Made by a program: the position numbers and the translations under genes
Notes under the pieces: generated by a model
Seen by the model: only the letters and a program-made list of their open reading frames with translations
Database searches by the model: none
Told to the model about the DNA's origin: nothing
DNA from: Chamaelirium japonicum
Taxonomy: Eukaryota > Streptophyta > Magnoliopsida > Liliales > Melanthiaceae
DNA: 64,000 nucleotides
Reading direction: 5' to 3'
NCBI GenBank assembly: GCA_947650365.1
Contig: OX393552.1
Coordinates: 25,104,164 to 25,168,163 of the forward strand
Shown: positions 22,140 through 35,753 of the stretch, one piece after another
How the letters are laid out: each line of letters begins with the position of its first letter
Position numbering within the stretch: the first letter of the stretch is position 1

Positions 22140-23560
22140 TCATGAGAAAGACATGCCCAATAGCCCTCCCTGGACTAGAGAAACGTCATGTACTGCACTG
22201 GTACAGAAACCATGACATACTGCCGATAGAAGAACAAGAAGTTGGATCCTAAGAGCCCCAACCTTTCCACCTCCCTCTCCCCCCCCATCAATGAGGGAGG
22301 GAAGGGAAGAAGTCAACAAAGCAGGGAGCTTGCTTCCCTTGCCTGGTTTCTTAAGGATGAGGCCCTTCAACGCCAGTTTCTTGGGCCTACCGCAGCTCCC
22401 ATGTGGTTCCAATTCGGCATCGCCCAGTCCATCGCCGTCCTCCGACCCACCCCCGGCTCTGGAAGCACTATCACTCATCTCGTCCTCCACTGGATCCGTA
22501 TCCACCGTACCCAATAGGCACTGACCTGCTGCAATCTCCATCACTAGTTGCTCATCATAACAATCAACCAACAGCCCCGACAACCTCACCCATACTAGAG
22601 TCTGATATATGTTGTTGGTAAACGACTGAAAGAACGACGCCCACCGTTTAAGGGCCAAAACCCTACCATCAAGATACCCATGGTCTTCCCTCCCACACAT
22701 CTAACTAGGGGTGCAACTCGGGTCGGGTTGGTTTGGGTTTGAGCCAATCCGGAACCGAACCGAACCAGTTCAGTTCTACCATATTGAAACCCGAACCAAC
22801 CCGATTTTGGTATAGACCCAAACCAACCCAACCCACACTAAGGTCAGGTTGGTTCTCGGGTTGGGAGTTGGTCTAAAAAAATAATAGTTATCGGCTATTT
22901 ACTAGCAAACTAAAGGTCCATGTTGGGCTTTAGGCTTTAGCCACCCATTGAATTCTCTTGGTAGTTGCTTCAACGTTAGCAAACAAATAACATTTACACG
23001 GGTGCTAGTGTGATGGAGCCCAAAAGTCCAAACCCGTGACATATATATGTGGACTAATATATATGAGTTCGGTTCTCGGGTTGGGTCGGGTCTACCCGAG
23101 CCTCAACCTGGAACCGACCCGTATTTAGTAGGGTCCACAAAACTTAGAACCGAACCAACCCATTCAGTCAAAATATCCAACCCAACCCAACCCAACCCAT
23201 TTAGGTCGGGTTGGGTTGGTTCTGAGTTTTACCCGACCCAAGTTGCACCCCTACATCTAACAGATCATCCTCGAACTCAAAACGAAAACAAAAGAAACCA
23301 TTTGGAAGATCCATTACCTGAACTTTACCCGCACACAGCCACTGCTGCTCCACCTGTTTCTGCAAGATACCAAGCGGAAACTTCGACCCCAAAAACTTGC
23401 CCACCAAAGCCATTTTTCACTTCTCTTGAGTCACTTGTAGCCTCTCGGGATCCAACACCACCATCCCACCCGCCAAAGATGCCATATGTGAGACATGAGA
23501 AGCAGTAAAACGCCCCTCCCAAGCCGAAGAACCCTGTGCCGATGCCGCCGCTAGGCCCGG
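22140..23560 (-). mobile_element. LINE ORF1 (DUF4283-type) remnant
   Basis: Minus-strand reading: the N-terminal part (23201-23560) has ALVGKFLGSKFPLGILQKQ and LPNGFFCFRFEFEDD, and the continuation (22140-22700) has GRVLALKRW, TLVWVRLSGLLVDCYDEQ and LVMEIA, then a basic, Ser/Gly-rich tail with CGRPKK. This is the plant L1 ORF1 nucleic-acid-binding protein pattern (DUF4283). It is split by a hAT-like element at 22706-23253. Taking out that element and one copy of its duplication puts DDLLD next to VWEGRPWV, as expected in this family; one further frame change follows before DGRVLALKRW. No zinc knuckle is visible. The copy is dead. Confidence 0.75.
22706..23253. mobile_element. Nonautonomous hAT-like element (CGGGTTGG-word family)
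   Basis: 548 bp. The ends are TAGGGGTGCAACTCGGGTCG and, inward from the right, TAGGGGTGCAACTTGGGTCG. The exact 8-bp duplication CATCTAAC lies at 22698-22705 and 23254-23261. Subterminal arrays of GGGTTGGTTT/AACCAACCC words occupy about 130-150 bp on each side. No coding capacity. It interrupts LINE ORF1, which proves that it is an insertion. Confidence 0.9.
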
Positions 23561-23804
23561 CCTGTTTTACACCCCTAACTATACTCCACAAAAGAAGCAT
23601 GAGCCTCTTGACCAATTAAGTACTCCTCAAGAATAGGTCCCTATGATCTCTCTATCCGTTCCCGCTTTCTCCAACTCATGTAACAAACTACTGTAAATGC
23701 TCTTGGATTTATATTGTGTAATATTATAAATTGAATGGGAATCTATATAACATGGCACGATGGTATTATGCTGACCAAGACAAAAAAAACCCTCTTGGCC
23801 ATAT

Positions 23805-25012
<1,208 letters not shown>

Positions 25013-25291
25013 TAGGGGTGGGAATGGGTCGGGTTGGGTCGGGTCAGGTCATAGGTATAACATAAAAACACCTAACCCGAATCCGACCCATTTAATAAAC
25101 GGGTTAAAAAGTTAAACCCAAACCCGACCCGCCAAATAATCAGGTTGACCTGATCCGACCCGTTTAGCCCGTTTAATAATCGGGTCAGGTTGGGTTGGGT
25201 CAATTGCATTCTCTACAGAAACTGCACACCAGGCTTTGTCAACATATTGTAGACACACTACACAGTACATATTATCCTCTTTTGATGCCAA

Positions 25292-25360
<69 letters not shown>

Positions 25361-25632
25361 CTCAAGCCCTCACGAGTGCACGGCCGCAAAGAGAGGAGAT
25401 GAGCGCCGAGAATGTAGGGCCCGTCGGGGACAATTGCCAATCGGAGATCAGGATTCGGGGATTTGGTGCGGCACCATTGCCGCAGCTGCACCGGCTCGCA
25501 CACAGAGATGGGGAGAGCTTAGAGCGACCTTAGGGTTTCTTTCTCTTCGACTCTTTTTTAGTAGCTAGCTGCACAGTGCACAACACAATTTACAACAGCC
25601 CCGACCCTAGTACCCGACCCATTGCCACCCCT
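25013..25632. mobile_element. hAT-like ends with CGGGT words (unclosed)
   Basis: The left end TAGGGGTGGGAATGGGTCGG is at 25013, and an inverse end (ACCCGACCCATTGCCACCCCT) finishes at 25632. CGGGT/ACCCG word arrays fill 25030-25200. The interior contains a GA tract and GC-rich sequence. The sequence next to the left end (CCTATGCG) is not repeated after 25632, nor after the other candidate right end at 32839, so the true partner is undecided. Confidence 0.5.
25292..25360. repeat. (GA)n microsatellite
   Basis: Nearly pure GA repeat of about 69 bp with one AAG interruption. The Arg-Glu and Ser-Leu frames through it are artefacts. Confidence 0.97.
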
Positions 25633-25689
25633 CAGGCCCTCACAGACTCTCACAGTTGCAAATCTCTCATAAAGTTGTGCAGGTCAGAC

Positions 25690-25803
25690 GGGTCTCGGGT
25701 CAAACGGGTTGTCGGGTTGACTTGACCCATTATCTAAACGGGTCAAGTCGGATCAATAGGGTCAGCTGCATAAACCCAAACTCGACCCATTTAATAATCG
25801 GGT
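25690..25803. repeat. CGGGT-word array interrupted by the copia fossil
   Basis: GGGTCAAACGGGTTGTCGGG-type text runs up to the left LTR and resumes at 32747-32839 beyond the right LTR, finishing in GATTGCCACCCCTA. The simplest reading is one hAT-like element split by the copia insertion. Confidence 0.5.
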
Positions 25804-26314
25804 CCATAAGAAAATAATCTCCATCATAGGAGATCTCATCAAACCAAATGAGATCCGATATGAAGATCGGATCTACCATAGCGGAAGCGAAGATCGAGAT
25901 GTACCTCCAGTCATAACGAACCGGGTGACGAACCGCAGGTAGATGACTCCTCGATGCGATGCGTCTCCCATATAGTCGAATCCTCTTCGTTCTCCTCACA
26001 TCGTCGTCGTCGCACGATCGGAAGAGAAGGGAGGAGAGGTATTTCTGGTTTAGTTCTTGGCCGTCAAGAGACTAGATGACATCAGATAGATACCTAATAG
26101 ATGGGAGGCATCTTATTTATAATTAAACCAGGACACCATCCCAAAACCCTAATAACCGGAATCAATCCAACCATCCACTGGATTGATCTAAGGGCTAGGA
26201 CTCATCACTTAACCACATCATTAACGGGTACTGCTTTAGGTAAGGCCCATTAGGTTTTAAACCCAAAAGCCCATGGTGGGTTTGTACCGGGCCATCCTCA
26301 TGCCGCAAGCGGCT
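25804..26314 (-). repeat. 3' LTR of the copia fossil
   Basis: About 95% identical to the copy at 32218-32733, with a 6-bp length difference in a GA-rich stretch. The outer edge at about 25804 is approximate because the terminal bases differ between the copies. Confidence 0.9.
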
Positions 26315-29300
26315 AACCCAACACTCTCCCACTTGGACCTACAAACACACATTTGAAAAACAACCATTTGTTTTAAAGAAAACAAAACTCTAATGGCCTA
26401 AAAGCGATGAAAACTTTAGTATGTGCATACGAAAAATTCCGGAAAACAAAAGCATCGGTAATGCCTTATGTGGTATCCTTTAGTTTAAACTGAAGACACC
26501 AACTACATGAATCATGTCGGTCATGTCTTAACAAATAGACACTTCCTTCCATATATTACTATATATCATGATCAGTCCAGTTACACATTTTATGTGATGA
26601 ATTACTTTATGAGTGAATGCATGCTTCACTCTGTGTCAAAACTATATATCTCAAACTTTAGTGCACAAACAGAGACAATTGTACTTAATTCACTGCAGTA
26701 AAAGAAACAATAGGTTCATAATGCATAATTTTTAAGAATACAATGAGCTAATCAGACCCATCTGATCCACATGACCTCTATAAAGGTTTGGTGGTAATCC
26801 TTGGTCAGTGGATTAGCCACCATAAGCTCAATACCAATATGCTCAATCTGAATCTTATCTTTTGCTACATCTTCTTTAATAACAAGGTACTTTATGTCGA
26901 TGTGCTTGTTTCGACTTTCACTTTTGTTATTCTTGGAGAAGAACACTGCAGTAAGATTATCACAGTAGATCTTTGGAGGTCTGGATATGGAATCCATGAT
27001 CCTTATCCCTGTGATAAAATTCCTTAGCCAAGATGCTTGTGTGGTTGCCTCATAAAGTGCAACGTACTCTACCTCCATAGTTGATAATGCCATAATGGTC
27101 TGCTTGGTGCTCTTTCAGGAGACAGCACCACCAGTCAATAGGTAGATATAACCCGATATCGATTTTCTGGAATCAATGGAACTCGCAAAGTCCGAATCAG
27201 AGTACTTGATCAGCTCTAAATGATCAGAGTGGCTGTATATAAGCATGAAGTCCTTGGTCCCTTATAAATATCTCATGATCTTCTTAGCAGCCCTCCAGTG
27301 ATCCATGCCTGGATCACTCTGGTACCTTCCTAACATCCCTACTGCAAATCCGATGTTTGGTTTTGTGCAGACCTCCAAATACATCAAACTGCCTTAGCTA
27401 GAGCCTCTCTTTCAAGAGAGTTTTTCGGGCATTGGGACAAACTGAATCATCACCCTTGATAATGGGAGCAATACTGGGCAAGCAGTTCTACATATTAAAT
27501 CTTTCCAGAACTTTGTTAACATAGGCCTTTTGAGACAATCCTAGAACCCTTTGGGATCGATCCCTATGGATCTTTATCCCTATAACATAGGATGCCTCGC
27601 TTAAGTCTTTCATATCAAAATTCTGTGAGAGAAATTGCTTCGTCTCACGTAGCATCCCCAAGTCATTACTGGCTAATAAAATATCGTCAACATATAGGAC
27701 TAGAAATATGTAGCGGCTCCCACTAGTCTTAAGGTATATACATTCATCCACAATATTCTCCACAAAACCGAAAGGAGTTATGACATTGTGGAACTTTAAA
27801 TACCACTATCGGGAAGCCTGTTTCAGTCTATATATAGACTTTTTGAGTTTGCAAACCAGCTGATTCCCTTTATCTGAAAGTAAATCCTTCAGGCTGGAGC
27901 ATGTATACCTCCTCCTCAAAATCCCCATTCAGGAAGGCCATTTTCATATCCATCTGTTGTAACTCTAGGACATAATGAACTACCAAAGTCATGATTATCC
28001 TTAACGAATCCTTTTTAGAAACCGTAGAGAAGGTGTCATGATAATCAATGCCGATCTTTTGATTGAAACCCTTGGCCACAAGTCTTGCCTTATGTCTTTC
28101 GATGTTACCTGAGGCATCCGTTTTGGTTTTATAGACCCATTTACGGCCAATTGGCCTAGCACCTCTGGGTAACTCTACTAGATCCCAAACTTGATTGTCA
28201 GCCATGGATTTTAACTCTTCCAGCATGGAATCATACCATTTCGTGGAGTTACCTCCATTCATGGCTTGTGAAAACGTTTGTGGGTCTTGAAGTCCAACTG
28301 AGTCGCCGGACTCTTGTTGGTATACCTCGTAGTCGTTAGAAATCGCAGGTTTTCTTTTTCTTGAGGATCTCCTAGTTTATGTTGGTACCACAACTTATGG
28401 TTCCTGAACAATAGCTTCAATAGGTTCTATGGCAACCTGCTCTTCTTAGGCTGGGAGGTCCTGGGCTGGTTGCTCGTGAATCACCTGGGGTGGATCTTCC
28501 TGATGAGCAATCTGCCCACCCTCGATTACGAGTATGATTACCGGAACGCGTATTTCCTCAAACACATTTGATTGTGTTGGGACGCTCCCACTGAGGTTGC
28601 CATCCTCAAAATAACTTCTACGACTTTAGGAGTGTGCGAGGGACAATAAAACCTATAACCCTTGGACTTCTCGGCATAACCGATGAAGAAACCACTCACA
28701 GTCCTAGGGTCAAGCTTCTTCTCATGTGGGTTGTACACCCTGATCTCAACTGGACAACTCCATATGTGCATGTGTCCTAAACTAGGTTTTCATCCGTTCC
28801 ATAACTCAAAGGGTGTTTTAAGAACGGCTTTAGATGGAACCATATTCAACACATACACAACAATTTTTAAGACCTCACTCCATATATTGAGAGGAATGAA
28901 GGAGTTACAAATCATGCTCCTCACCATGTCCATCAAAGTGCGGTTCCTCCTTTCAGCAACACCGTTTTGTTACGGTGTGTCAGGCGTTATGTACTGAGCC
29001 ACAATGCCATGTTCTTCCAGGAACTTCGCAAATGGACCAAGTCTTTGTCCACTCTCTGTGTACCTTCCATAGTATTCCCTACCTCTGTCTGATCTTACAA
29101 TTTTGATACTCTTTCCAGATTGTTTCTCTACCTCTGCCTTATAGATTTTGAAAACATCAAATGCCTCAGCCTTATCATCTAAGAGGTAGAGATACATATA
29201 TCGAGTATGGTCATTTATAAAGGTAATAAAATACCTCTGACCGTTCAGATAGAGTGTACTAAATGGTACACAGATATCAGTGTGTATGATCCCCAATTTC

Positions 29301-32217
29301 TCATTATTCCTCGTGGCATCCTTAGTGGACTTATTAGTCTGTTTTCCCTTTATGCACTCTACACAAGTCCCAAAGTTAGTGAAATCAAGAGTCTTTAAGA
29401 CTCCATCTTTCACTAACCTCTTTAGGCGCTCTATGGAGATGTGAGCTAGCCTCCTATGCCACAATATAGAGGAATCTCCATTCACAGTCATCATAGAACG
29501 TTCAAGAAAAGAATTTAGTAAAAGACAATATAAACCATCTATCAAAGAACCTAAACCAATGGTTACTTTATCTTTAATAATCAGAAAAGATGAGTCTTTT
29601 GAACTGAAAATCCAAGCCATATGGAACTAATCTTGATACAGATACTAGATTCTTAGAGAAACTAGGAATATAAAATGTCTTCTCTAGGTCCAAGGTGTAT
29701 CCTGTCTGAAGACGAAGCCTGTATGTCCCCACACCTTCAACTCTTGAACTCATCTTATTACCATAGTAGATGACGTGTTCCCCATCAGTTGGTTCCCTTA
29801 GATTGAGGAAACCTTACAAGATGATAGAAATATGGATTATAGATCCAGAGTCAATCCACCAGTAGTCATTATGAGAATCAACCAAATTTGATTCGTAACA
29901 CACTAGGGGCATGAGATTACCTTTATATTCTCTTTTAGCAAGCCACTTCTGGTACTTGGTGCAGTCCTTCTTGAGATGTCCCATTTTCTTGCAAAAGAAG
30001 CACTTCATCTCTTTATGGGTGCCATCAGTTTTCTTTATTGGCACTCCATGGCTTTGCTTCTTCTTGGGAAAAGCCTTGTGAGACTTGGACTGCCCTGCCT
30101 TATGAGAAACGAGGTGAGCCACCCCCAATTTCTCATGTTTCAGTCTCCCTTCCTCCTGAAAACACATAACCAATAGATCATTTACTGACCAGTTGGTTGA
30201 ATGAGTGTTATAGGAGATCTTGAATTGCCCGTACTGAGCGGGCAGGGAGTTCAGTATGAAGTGCACCAGGAACGACTCGTTGATGTCTATCTTCATGCTT
30301 TTTAGCTGAGATGTTACATCACACATCTGCATGATGTGCTCTCGCACACTCTTATCTCCAGTTAGCCTCATGGATGATACTTTGGCCATTAGGATACTGG
30401 CCAAGGCTTTATTGGAGCTTTTAAATTGCTCCTCGATAGCCTTCATAAAGTCCTTAACCAGTCGGTACTCAGGGATAGAACCCCTGATGCTCTTATCGAT
30501 ATAGGTCTGGATGAGCATCATACTCAAGCGGTTGGATCGCTCCCACCGCTCGTATGATGCAACCTCAGTTGGCGTACTTTTCTCCGTTGGAAGAGTAGGC
30601 TCCTCCACACGGAGCGCCAAGTCCAGATCCATACACCCAGGACCAAGAGTATCTTGTCCTTCCAATCCGAATAATTATCACCAGACAAAAATGGAAGGTG
30701 CTGGGTAAGATCATTGATAAAGGACATAGCTGAAAAGAAACATACAAAGCTTACATTAATACAAGGAAATAAATCATATCTACAATTAACCCATGTTAAG
30801 GTCAGTTAATGAGAATTCGGACCTCCCTTTGGGCAAAGGTCGTAAACTACATGAATTCCATTGTGTTCTTTAGAAACTACAAGGTTTCCAATGGGGCCGG
30901 ATTGTTGTATCGTGAAATGGACTGCCAATTCTTTACCTGTGGGTATTAGAACTGTCTCCGTTTCACTATGCAACACTCTGCCCTATCCTAATTACATGAT
31001 GCTGATAGCTGCTTCCCTTTGGGGCCGGGCAACGATCATTATCAAATAATTAGAATGTGACAATTACAATAACTTTATGTGACCCTGTGCATCCCATGAT
31101 GCACCTTTGAGGAGTCACTCATCAAAAGGCCAATCCTGAGTCAGTTTCGATGATTATCTATACTGTCATGATGATTAAGAACAAGCAAGATTACTATAAT
31201 CAAATAGCTTGGAAAATAAACAAATAGCATTAATGAGTTAACTTGGGCTATTAGGGCTTGGCCATGGATCCCACAATCACATACAACACAGACATTCACA
31301 TTTTGCATTAGCACAGTCCTGTATTATTACAAATGGGAAGCACTGTACATACAGGCCCCATAGAAAATAATAATTTTGCTGCATCAAAACTCCGTGCAAG
31401 CTCCTTCGCATTTGTGAAAACATTTATATATGCAAGCCACATACGATCCCTGGCTGGTCCACGCAACAAACACAAGATGCCCAAACCTTATGCTAACTCA
31501 TTAATCTATATGTGATCGAAGCCACTCCAGTCCATCCCGAATTGGTTTAGATCACTAATAGGTAAATGCCGAATCACTTAAAGACGGCAAGCTAATTAGG
31601 CATGTAAATTTAAAATCTTATTTTTTATGGTCAAAGACTGGTCCCATTATTGTCCGTACTATATGCCGAATCATAACTCTTAAGAAGAGCTTTGAATCGA
31701 CTATTTACGGAAAAAAATTGGACTATAATCGGACCCAAAACAAGAGTTTAAAATTTACGGGTCTAAACCCATTAATGTGTCGGGCAGAGTCGGATTAATC
31801 CCAAGTACAGCCAACATAATGAAAGGTGGTGACTGAGTGTGGCTTTAAAGAGGGGTAAAAGGGTAAAACAATTGAGCTTAGGGTTAAAATAAACCCTAAT
31901 CTCACCACCTTCTCACATTCAACATCAGCCGCCACCCTTCATGCATGGCATGCGAGACGGCTCAGGATTGATATGGGCTCCGGCCAACCGGTCGGACATC
32001 GCACAGGTACGACCGTCAAGCCCCAAGCACTATGCCACGTTGGCCGATCGGCGACCCCGGTGTTGCGGGCACGAGGATGGGTGGGATCCCGAACCTCCGT
32101 CGATGCCGATGACTTCGACATCACCGGCTCCGATCCGACGACGATTGAGACCCAAAAAAAAACTCAGAGATTGAAAACACGGAGAAAATATCGAGCAAAC
32201 CATGGCTCTGATACCAG

Positions 32218-32733
32218 TGTAAGAAAATAATCTCCATCATGGGAGATCTCATCAAACCAAATGAGATTCGATACGAAAATCGGATCTACCCATAGCGGAA
32301 GCGAAGATCGAGATGTACCTCCGGCCATAACGAACCGGGTGACGAACCGCAGGTAGATGACTCCTCGATGCGATGCGTCTCCCATGTAGTCGAATCCTCT
32401 TTGTTCTCCTCATGCCGTCGTCGTCGCTCGATCGGAAGAGAAGGGAGGAGAGGGAGAGGTATTTCTGGTTTAGTTCTTGGTCGTCAAGAGACTAGACGAC
32501 ATCAGACAGATACCTAATAGATGGGAGGCATCTTATTTATAATTAAACCAGGACACCATCCGAAAACCCTAATAACCGGAATCAATCCAACCATCCATTG
32601 GATTGATCTAATGGCTAGGACTCATCACTTAACCACATCATTAACGAGTACTGTTTAGTTAAGGCCCATTAGATTTTAAACCCAAAAGCCCATAGTGGGT
32701 TTGTACCGGGCCATTCTCATGCCGCAAGCGGCA
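32218..32733 (-). repeat. 5' LTR of the copia fossil
   Basis: Starts (element orientation) TGCCGCTTGCGGCATGAG and ends TTTTCTTACA next to the primer site. The short inverted GCCGCTTGCGGC motif at its start is a small hairpin. The LTR edge lies about 230 bp upstream of the PPR gene's start codon. Confidence 0.92.
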
Positions 32734-32963
32734 AACCGAAAAGGGTCAACTTGTTTATGACCCAAACCCGTTTAGGCCAAACCCAAACCCGCTAACTTCG
32801 GGTCCAGTAGGCGGGTCGGGTCAAGGATTGCCACCCCTACGGGCTATGCCAACCCGGGAGTACACAAAGGGTCTGTGGGGGCCCACAAAATCTGCCGCCC
32901 CTCAAATGCCCTTTCCTCGATTGACTAGTCGTTCACCGGGTCCGGCACGCAGCGGGAAGAAAA

Positions 32964-34487
32964 ATGTGGTGGGGCCTCGTCAGGCAACAGAGCGTCATTG
33001 CCGCCGCCGTTCGCCGGAAACCATGGCGATCTTCCCGCTCCGTCCATCAACAAACGCCGGGACGACGCCACCACTCCTCCTCCGGAACGACCCGCCCCCG
33101 CCCACCTCTACCTTTTTCTTCGTCCGTCCCGTCGTCGCAGATGCTCGTGGACATCATCACTTCGGGCGGCGGCTGTCTCGACGACATGGAAGCTAGCCTC
33201 GACCGGCTGGGGCTCGAGGTCACCCCAACCCTAGTCTCTCAGATCATCCATTCCTGCAGCACGGCGGCTGCTCCTCCCAGCAGCAGCAGCAGCAGCAGAA
33301 GGCTCCTCCGATTCTTCTCCTGGTGCCGAAACAAGAGCCATGGGGAATTCGGGGACGAGGTCTTCAATCGAGCGATCCGAGCCTTCACGGAGATGAAGGA
33401 TCTCACCTCCACGAGGATCATCATCTCGGATCTCCAGAAGGAGGGCCGGAAGATGGACCCGGAGACATTCATCGGTGTGGCGGAGGCACTCGTGAGATCA
33501 GGCAGGGCAGGCGAGGCTGTTCGGATGTTCAGGTGCACGGAGGCTAATGAATTGGGTGGGGGGTGGTCCAGCGTCGTCGCCATCGTCCATGCCCTGTGCG
33601 ATAAGGGGCATGCCCTGGACGCCCGACGCATCTTCTTGCACCACAGGGACAGGCTTGCAGCAGCGGGGGAACCCAGCACCGTGTACCGGAGCCTCCTTCA
33701 TGGCTGGTGCGTCCGTGGGAATGCCAAGGAGGCCCGTCGCCTCATTGACGAGATGAAGTTGCAGGGGATCCGTCCGGGGCTGGCGGCCTACCATGACTTC
33801 CTCCGCTGTGTCTGCAAGAGAAACCTCAAATTCAATCCCTCCGCCCTCGTCATGGAAGCCACCCTTGTGATGGATGAGATGAGGAGCTCCGGTGTTCCAC
33901 CGACTGCCGTAAGCTTCAACATCCTTCTGTCCGCTCTGGGCAAGTCGAGGAGGGTGAAGGAAGCTTGCGGAGTTCTCCTCTCGATGATGACGCACGGTGA
34001 AGCACCCGATTGGGTCAGCTATTACCTTGTTGCCAGGGTTCTCTACCTGACAGGGAGATTCGTTAGAGGGCATAGGGTCGTGGATCAGATGATCAAGGAG
34101 GGGGTGGTGCCTGTAGCAAGGTTCTACCATGGTCTGATCAGCACCCTCTGTGGAATTGAGAAGGTGGACCATGCCCTCAAGGTGTTTGAATGTATGCTGA
34201 GTTGTTGCGGGCAGAGCAATGGGCCAACGTTTGATCTGTTGATAACCAAGCTCTGTAGGAGCGGTCGATTCGACATAGGAAAGAGTATCTGGGATGAGGC
34301 TGTTGCGAAAGGCATCATTCTCCAGTGCTCCAGCAATCTGTTGGATCCCTTGAAGACAGAGGTGTTCAAGCCAATCAAGGAGAAGTCGGACACAAGCGGC
34401 GGTGACAATAAGGTTGTGGAGAAACGGATGAAAGTTGCTCTTAATAGGAAAAGAAAGGTTAAAAGGAAGAAGGGCCATGCAACTTAA
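32964..34487 (+). CDS. Pentatricopeptide repeat protein, P-class, probably mitochondrial
   Basis: Intact single-exon gene of 507 residues. Residues 1-60 are rich in Arg, Ser and Pro and lack acidic residues, which fits an organelle transit peptide, mitochondrial by style. From about residue 131 there are eight or nine degenerate 35-residue helical-hairpin repeats, including SLLHGWCVRGNAKEARRLID (243-262), FNILLSALGKSRRVKEAC (318-335) and LLITKLCRSGRFDIGKSIWD (425-444). A lysine-rich tail (about 470-507) closes the protein; no E, DYW or SMR domain is seen, so it is P-class. Such proteins bind organellar RNA. The overall layout is reminiscent of the Arabidopsis At5g61370 type, but this is from memory and uncertain. 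The ATG at 32964 is the first in frame. A hAT-like end lies about 125 bp upstream, so the promoter may be partly transposon-derived. Confidence 0.9.
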   Translation: MWWGLVRQQSVIAAAVRRKPWRSSRSVHQQTPGRRHHSSSGTTRPRPPLPFSSSVPSSQMLVDIITSGGGCLDDMEASLDRLGLEVTPTLVSQIIHSCSTAAAPPSSSSSSRRLLRFFSWCRNKSHGEFGDEVFNRAIRAFTEMKDLTSTRIIISDLQKEGRKMDPETFIGVAEALVRSGRAGEAVRMFRCTEANELGGGWSSVVAIVHALCDKGHALDARRIFLHHRDRLAAAGEPSTVYRSLLHGWCVRGNAKEARRLIDEMKLQGIRPGLAAYHDFLRCVCKRNLKFNPSALVMEATLVMDEMRSSGVPPTAVSFNILLSALGKSRRVKEACGVLLSMMTHGEAPDWVSYYLVARVLYLTGRFVRGHRVVDQMIKEGVVPVARFYHGLISTLCGIEKVDHALKVFECMLSCCGQSNGPTFDLLITKLCRSGRFDIGKSIWDEAVAKGIILQCSSNLLDPLKTEVFKPIKEKSDTSGGDNKVVEKRMKVALNRKRKVKRKKGHAT

Positions 34488-35019
34488 TAGGTAGTCCCTC
34501 ACTCTTTCCATCCTTCTTCTCATGGAAATCTGATAGCTAAGACTTACTAGTTTATCAATGATTAATGACACTGCATGCCAAATAGTTGGTGCAAGGGCAG
34601 GATCAGAACCTAATTTATTGTCCAGGTTTTGATTTATTCTTAGGATTTAGGTGTTAAGAAGTCACTGCCTGCCTTTTCTGCTCACTCTTAAGTTTTTTTT
34701 CCTCTTCTTGGAAAAGATTGGATATGTAGCATTTTGTTCCTTTTTCTGAATCTTCTATTTTCATTGTATCCTCCTAATTAGTCAGTAAAATAAGTTTGAA
34801 CAGTTCTACTTGCAATTCGAAATACTTAGGTCTGTGGATAATAGCAATTTTAAGGAGATCTTCAGCCACCAATGAGAGAATTAATATGTAATATTCATCT
34901 GAGATCTGAGAGGAGAGTTACAATTTATATAAAAAAAATATATTTATAAGAAAACCTCATTTCAATCTTGGCTTTTCCTTTTTGCCCATGGGTTTTTTCA
35001 ATTTTAACTGACCTGTGTA
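34488..35019. other. PPR 3' flank, no further gene seen
   Basis: AT-rich DNA with T-rich stretches, expected to contain the PPR gene's 3' UTR and polyadenylation signals. AATAAA-like words are present but none can be singled out. Confidence 0.4.
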
Positions 35020-35410
35020 GCCATAACCATAGCCATCAAGCCGTGTCCCATCTATTTGGGATCTGCTTTATACATCCTTATTCGACATTCATTTGTGTTA
35101 AGGGCTATGTGTTTTCAATGGAATGTTTCACATGTCTTTGCTAACTTCCATTACTGTTATTCTACCCCTCCTCTTTGGACCGTTAACAGAAATCCAAGAC
35201 GCTCTACTTGTCGGGGCTGCCTGCTCTGCATTCTACATTTCCAAACCATCTTAATATGTTCTTTCATTATCATGTTATCAATTGGTGCCACTCTGACACT
35301 TCCTCTAATACACTCATTCCTCACTCCATCCCTCCTAATTTCCCACACACCCACCTCAACATCATCATCTCTGCAACAAACCCCATAATCATCCACTTTG
35401 CAATGACCTT
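35020..35410 (-). mobile_element. RTE-type LINE 3' fragment
   Basis: Reads like the 3' part of the RTE LINE at 51870-55590: both share (plus-strand text) ACCATCTTAATATGTTCT, CAATTGGTGCCACTC and TCTAATACACTCATTCCTCA. The tail phrase 'ccatcaagccgtgtcccatc' near 35035 matches the one at 51885. It lies upstream of the nucleoporin-like relic, possibly in an old intron. Confidence 0.7.
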
Positions 35411-35753
35411 TTCTTGTATCATATAAATGGACATATTTGTCTTCTTCCATGATAGTGTGAATCATAATAAATGGACATCCTTTCTTCCTTGTTTGTTTCT
35501 TGCTGCTCTAGCCTCATTGTTTCTTGTTACGGAGGATACTATGTTTTCTTTCCTTAAGCCCTCTGTTAAAGTTTTAAGAACTAGATATGCATCTTTTTGA
35601 CAACCTCTACAAACATCTGATAGTATTATCTTCTTAATTTTTTTATCCCTCTGAATTTTGTTTTTAAGTTTTAGTAGAATTTGTGAAAGGCGCTGAAAAT
35701 GTAGTACCAGATTGAAATTCTGACATTTTTTGTTATTTCTGTTTGTGATGCAG

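Larger units (their letters stand above)
25804..32733 (-). mobile_element. Ty1/copia LTR retrotransposon, nearly full-length fossil
   Basis: About 6.9 kb on the minus strand with two LTRs of about 515 bp. Inside the 5' LTR edge is a canonical initiator-tRNA-Met-type primer site (TGGTATCAGAGCCATGG on minus; plus 32203-32216), followed by a leader, gag with a zinc knuckle of CFFCKKMGHLKKDC type (29814-30720), a pre-integrase and integrase region (about 28500-29620), reverse transcriptase (about 27380-28270, with LYVDDILLAS), RNase H (about 26750-27200, with KHIDIKYL), and a polypurine tract just inside the 3' LTR. All domains are in copia order. It is broken, with several coding interruptions, but far better preserved than the fossil at 735-5945. 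By hand count the LTRs differ at about 27 of 515 positions, so the insertion is moderately old. Confidence 0.93.

Noticed and set aside
25013-25632. A closed hAT-like element with target duplication
   Set aside because: The left flank CCTATGCG is not repeated beyond either candidate right end, so closure is not shown; kept only as end-like features.
33498-34571. 357-codon open frame on the minus strand opposite the PPR gene
   Set aside because: It is antisense to a well-supported PPR coding region, has no recognisable domain, and follows from the codon bias of the GC-rich sense gene.
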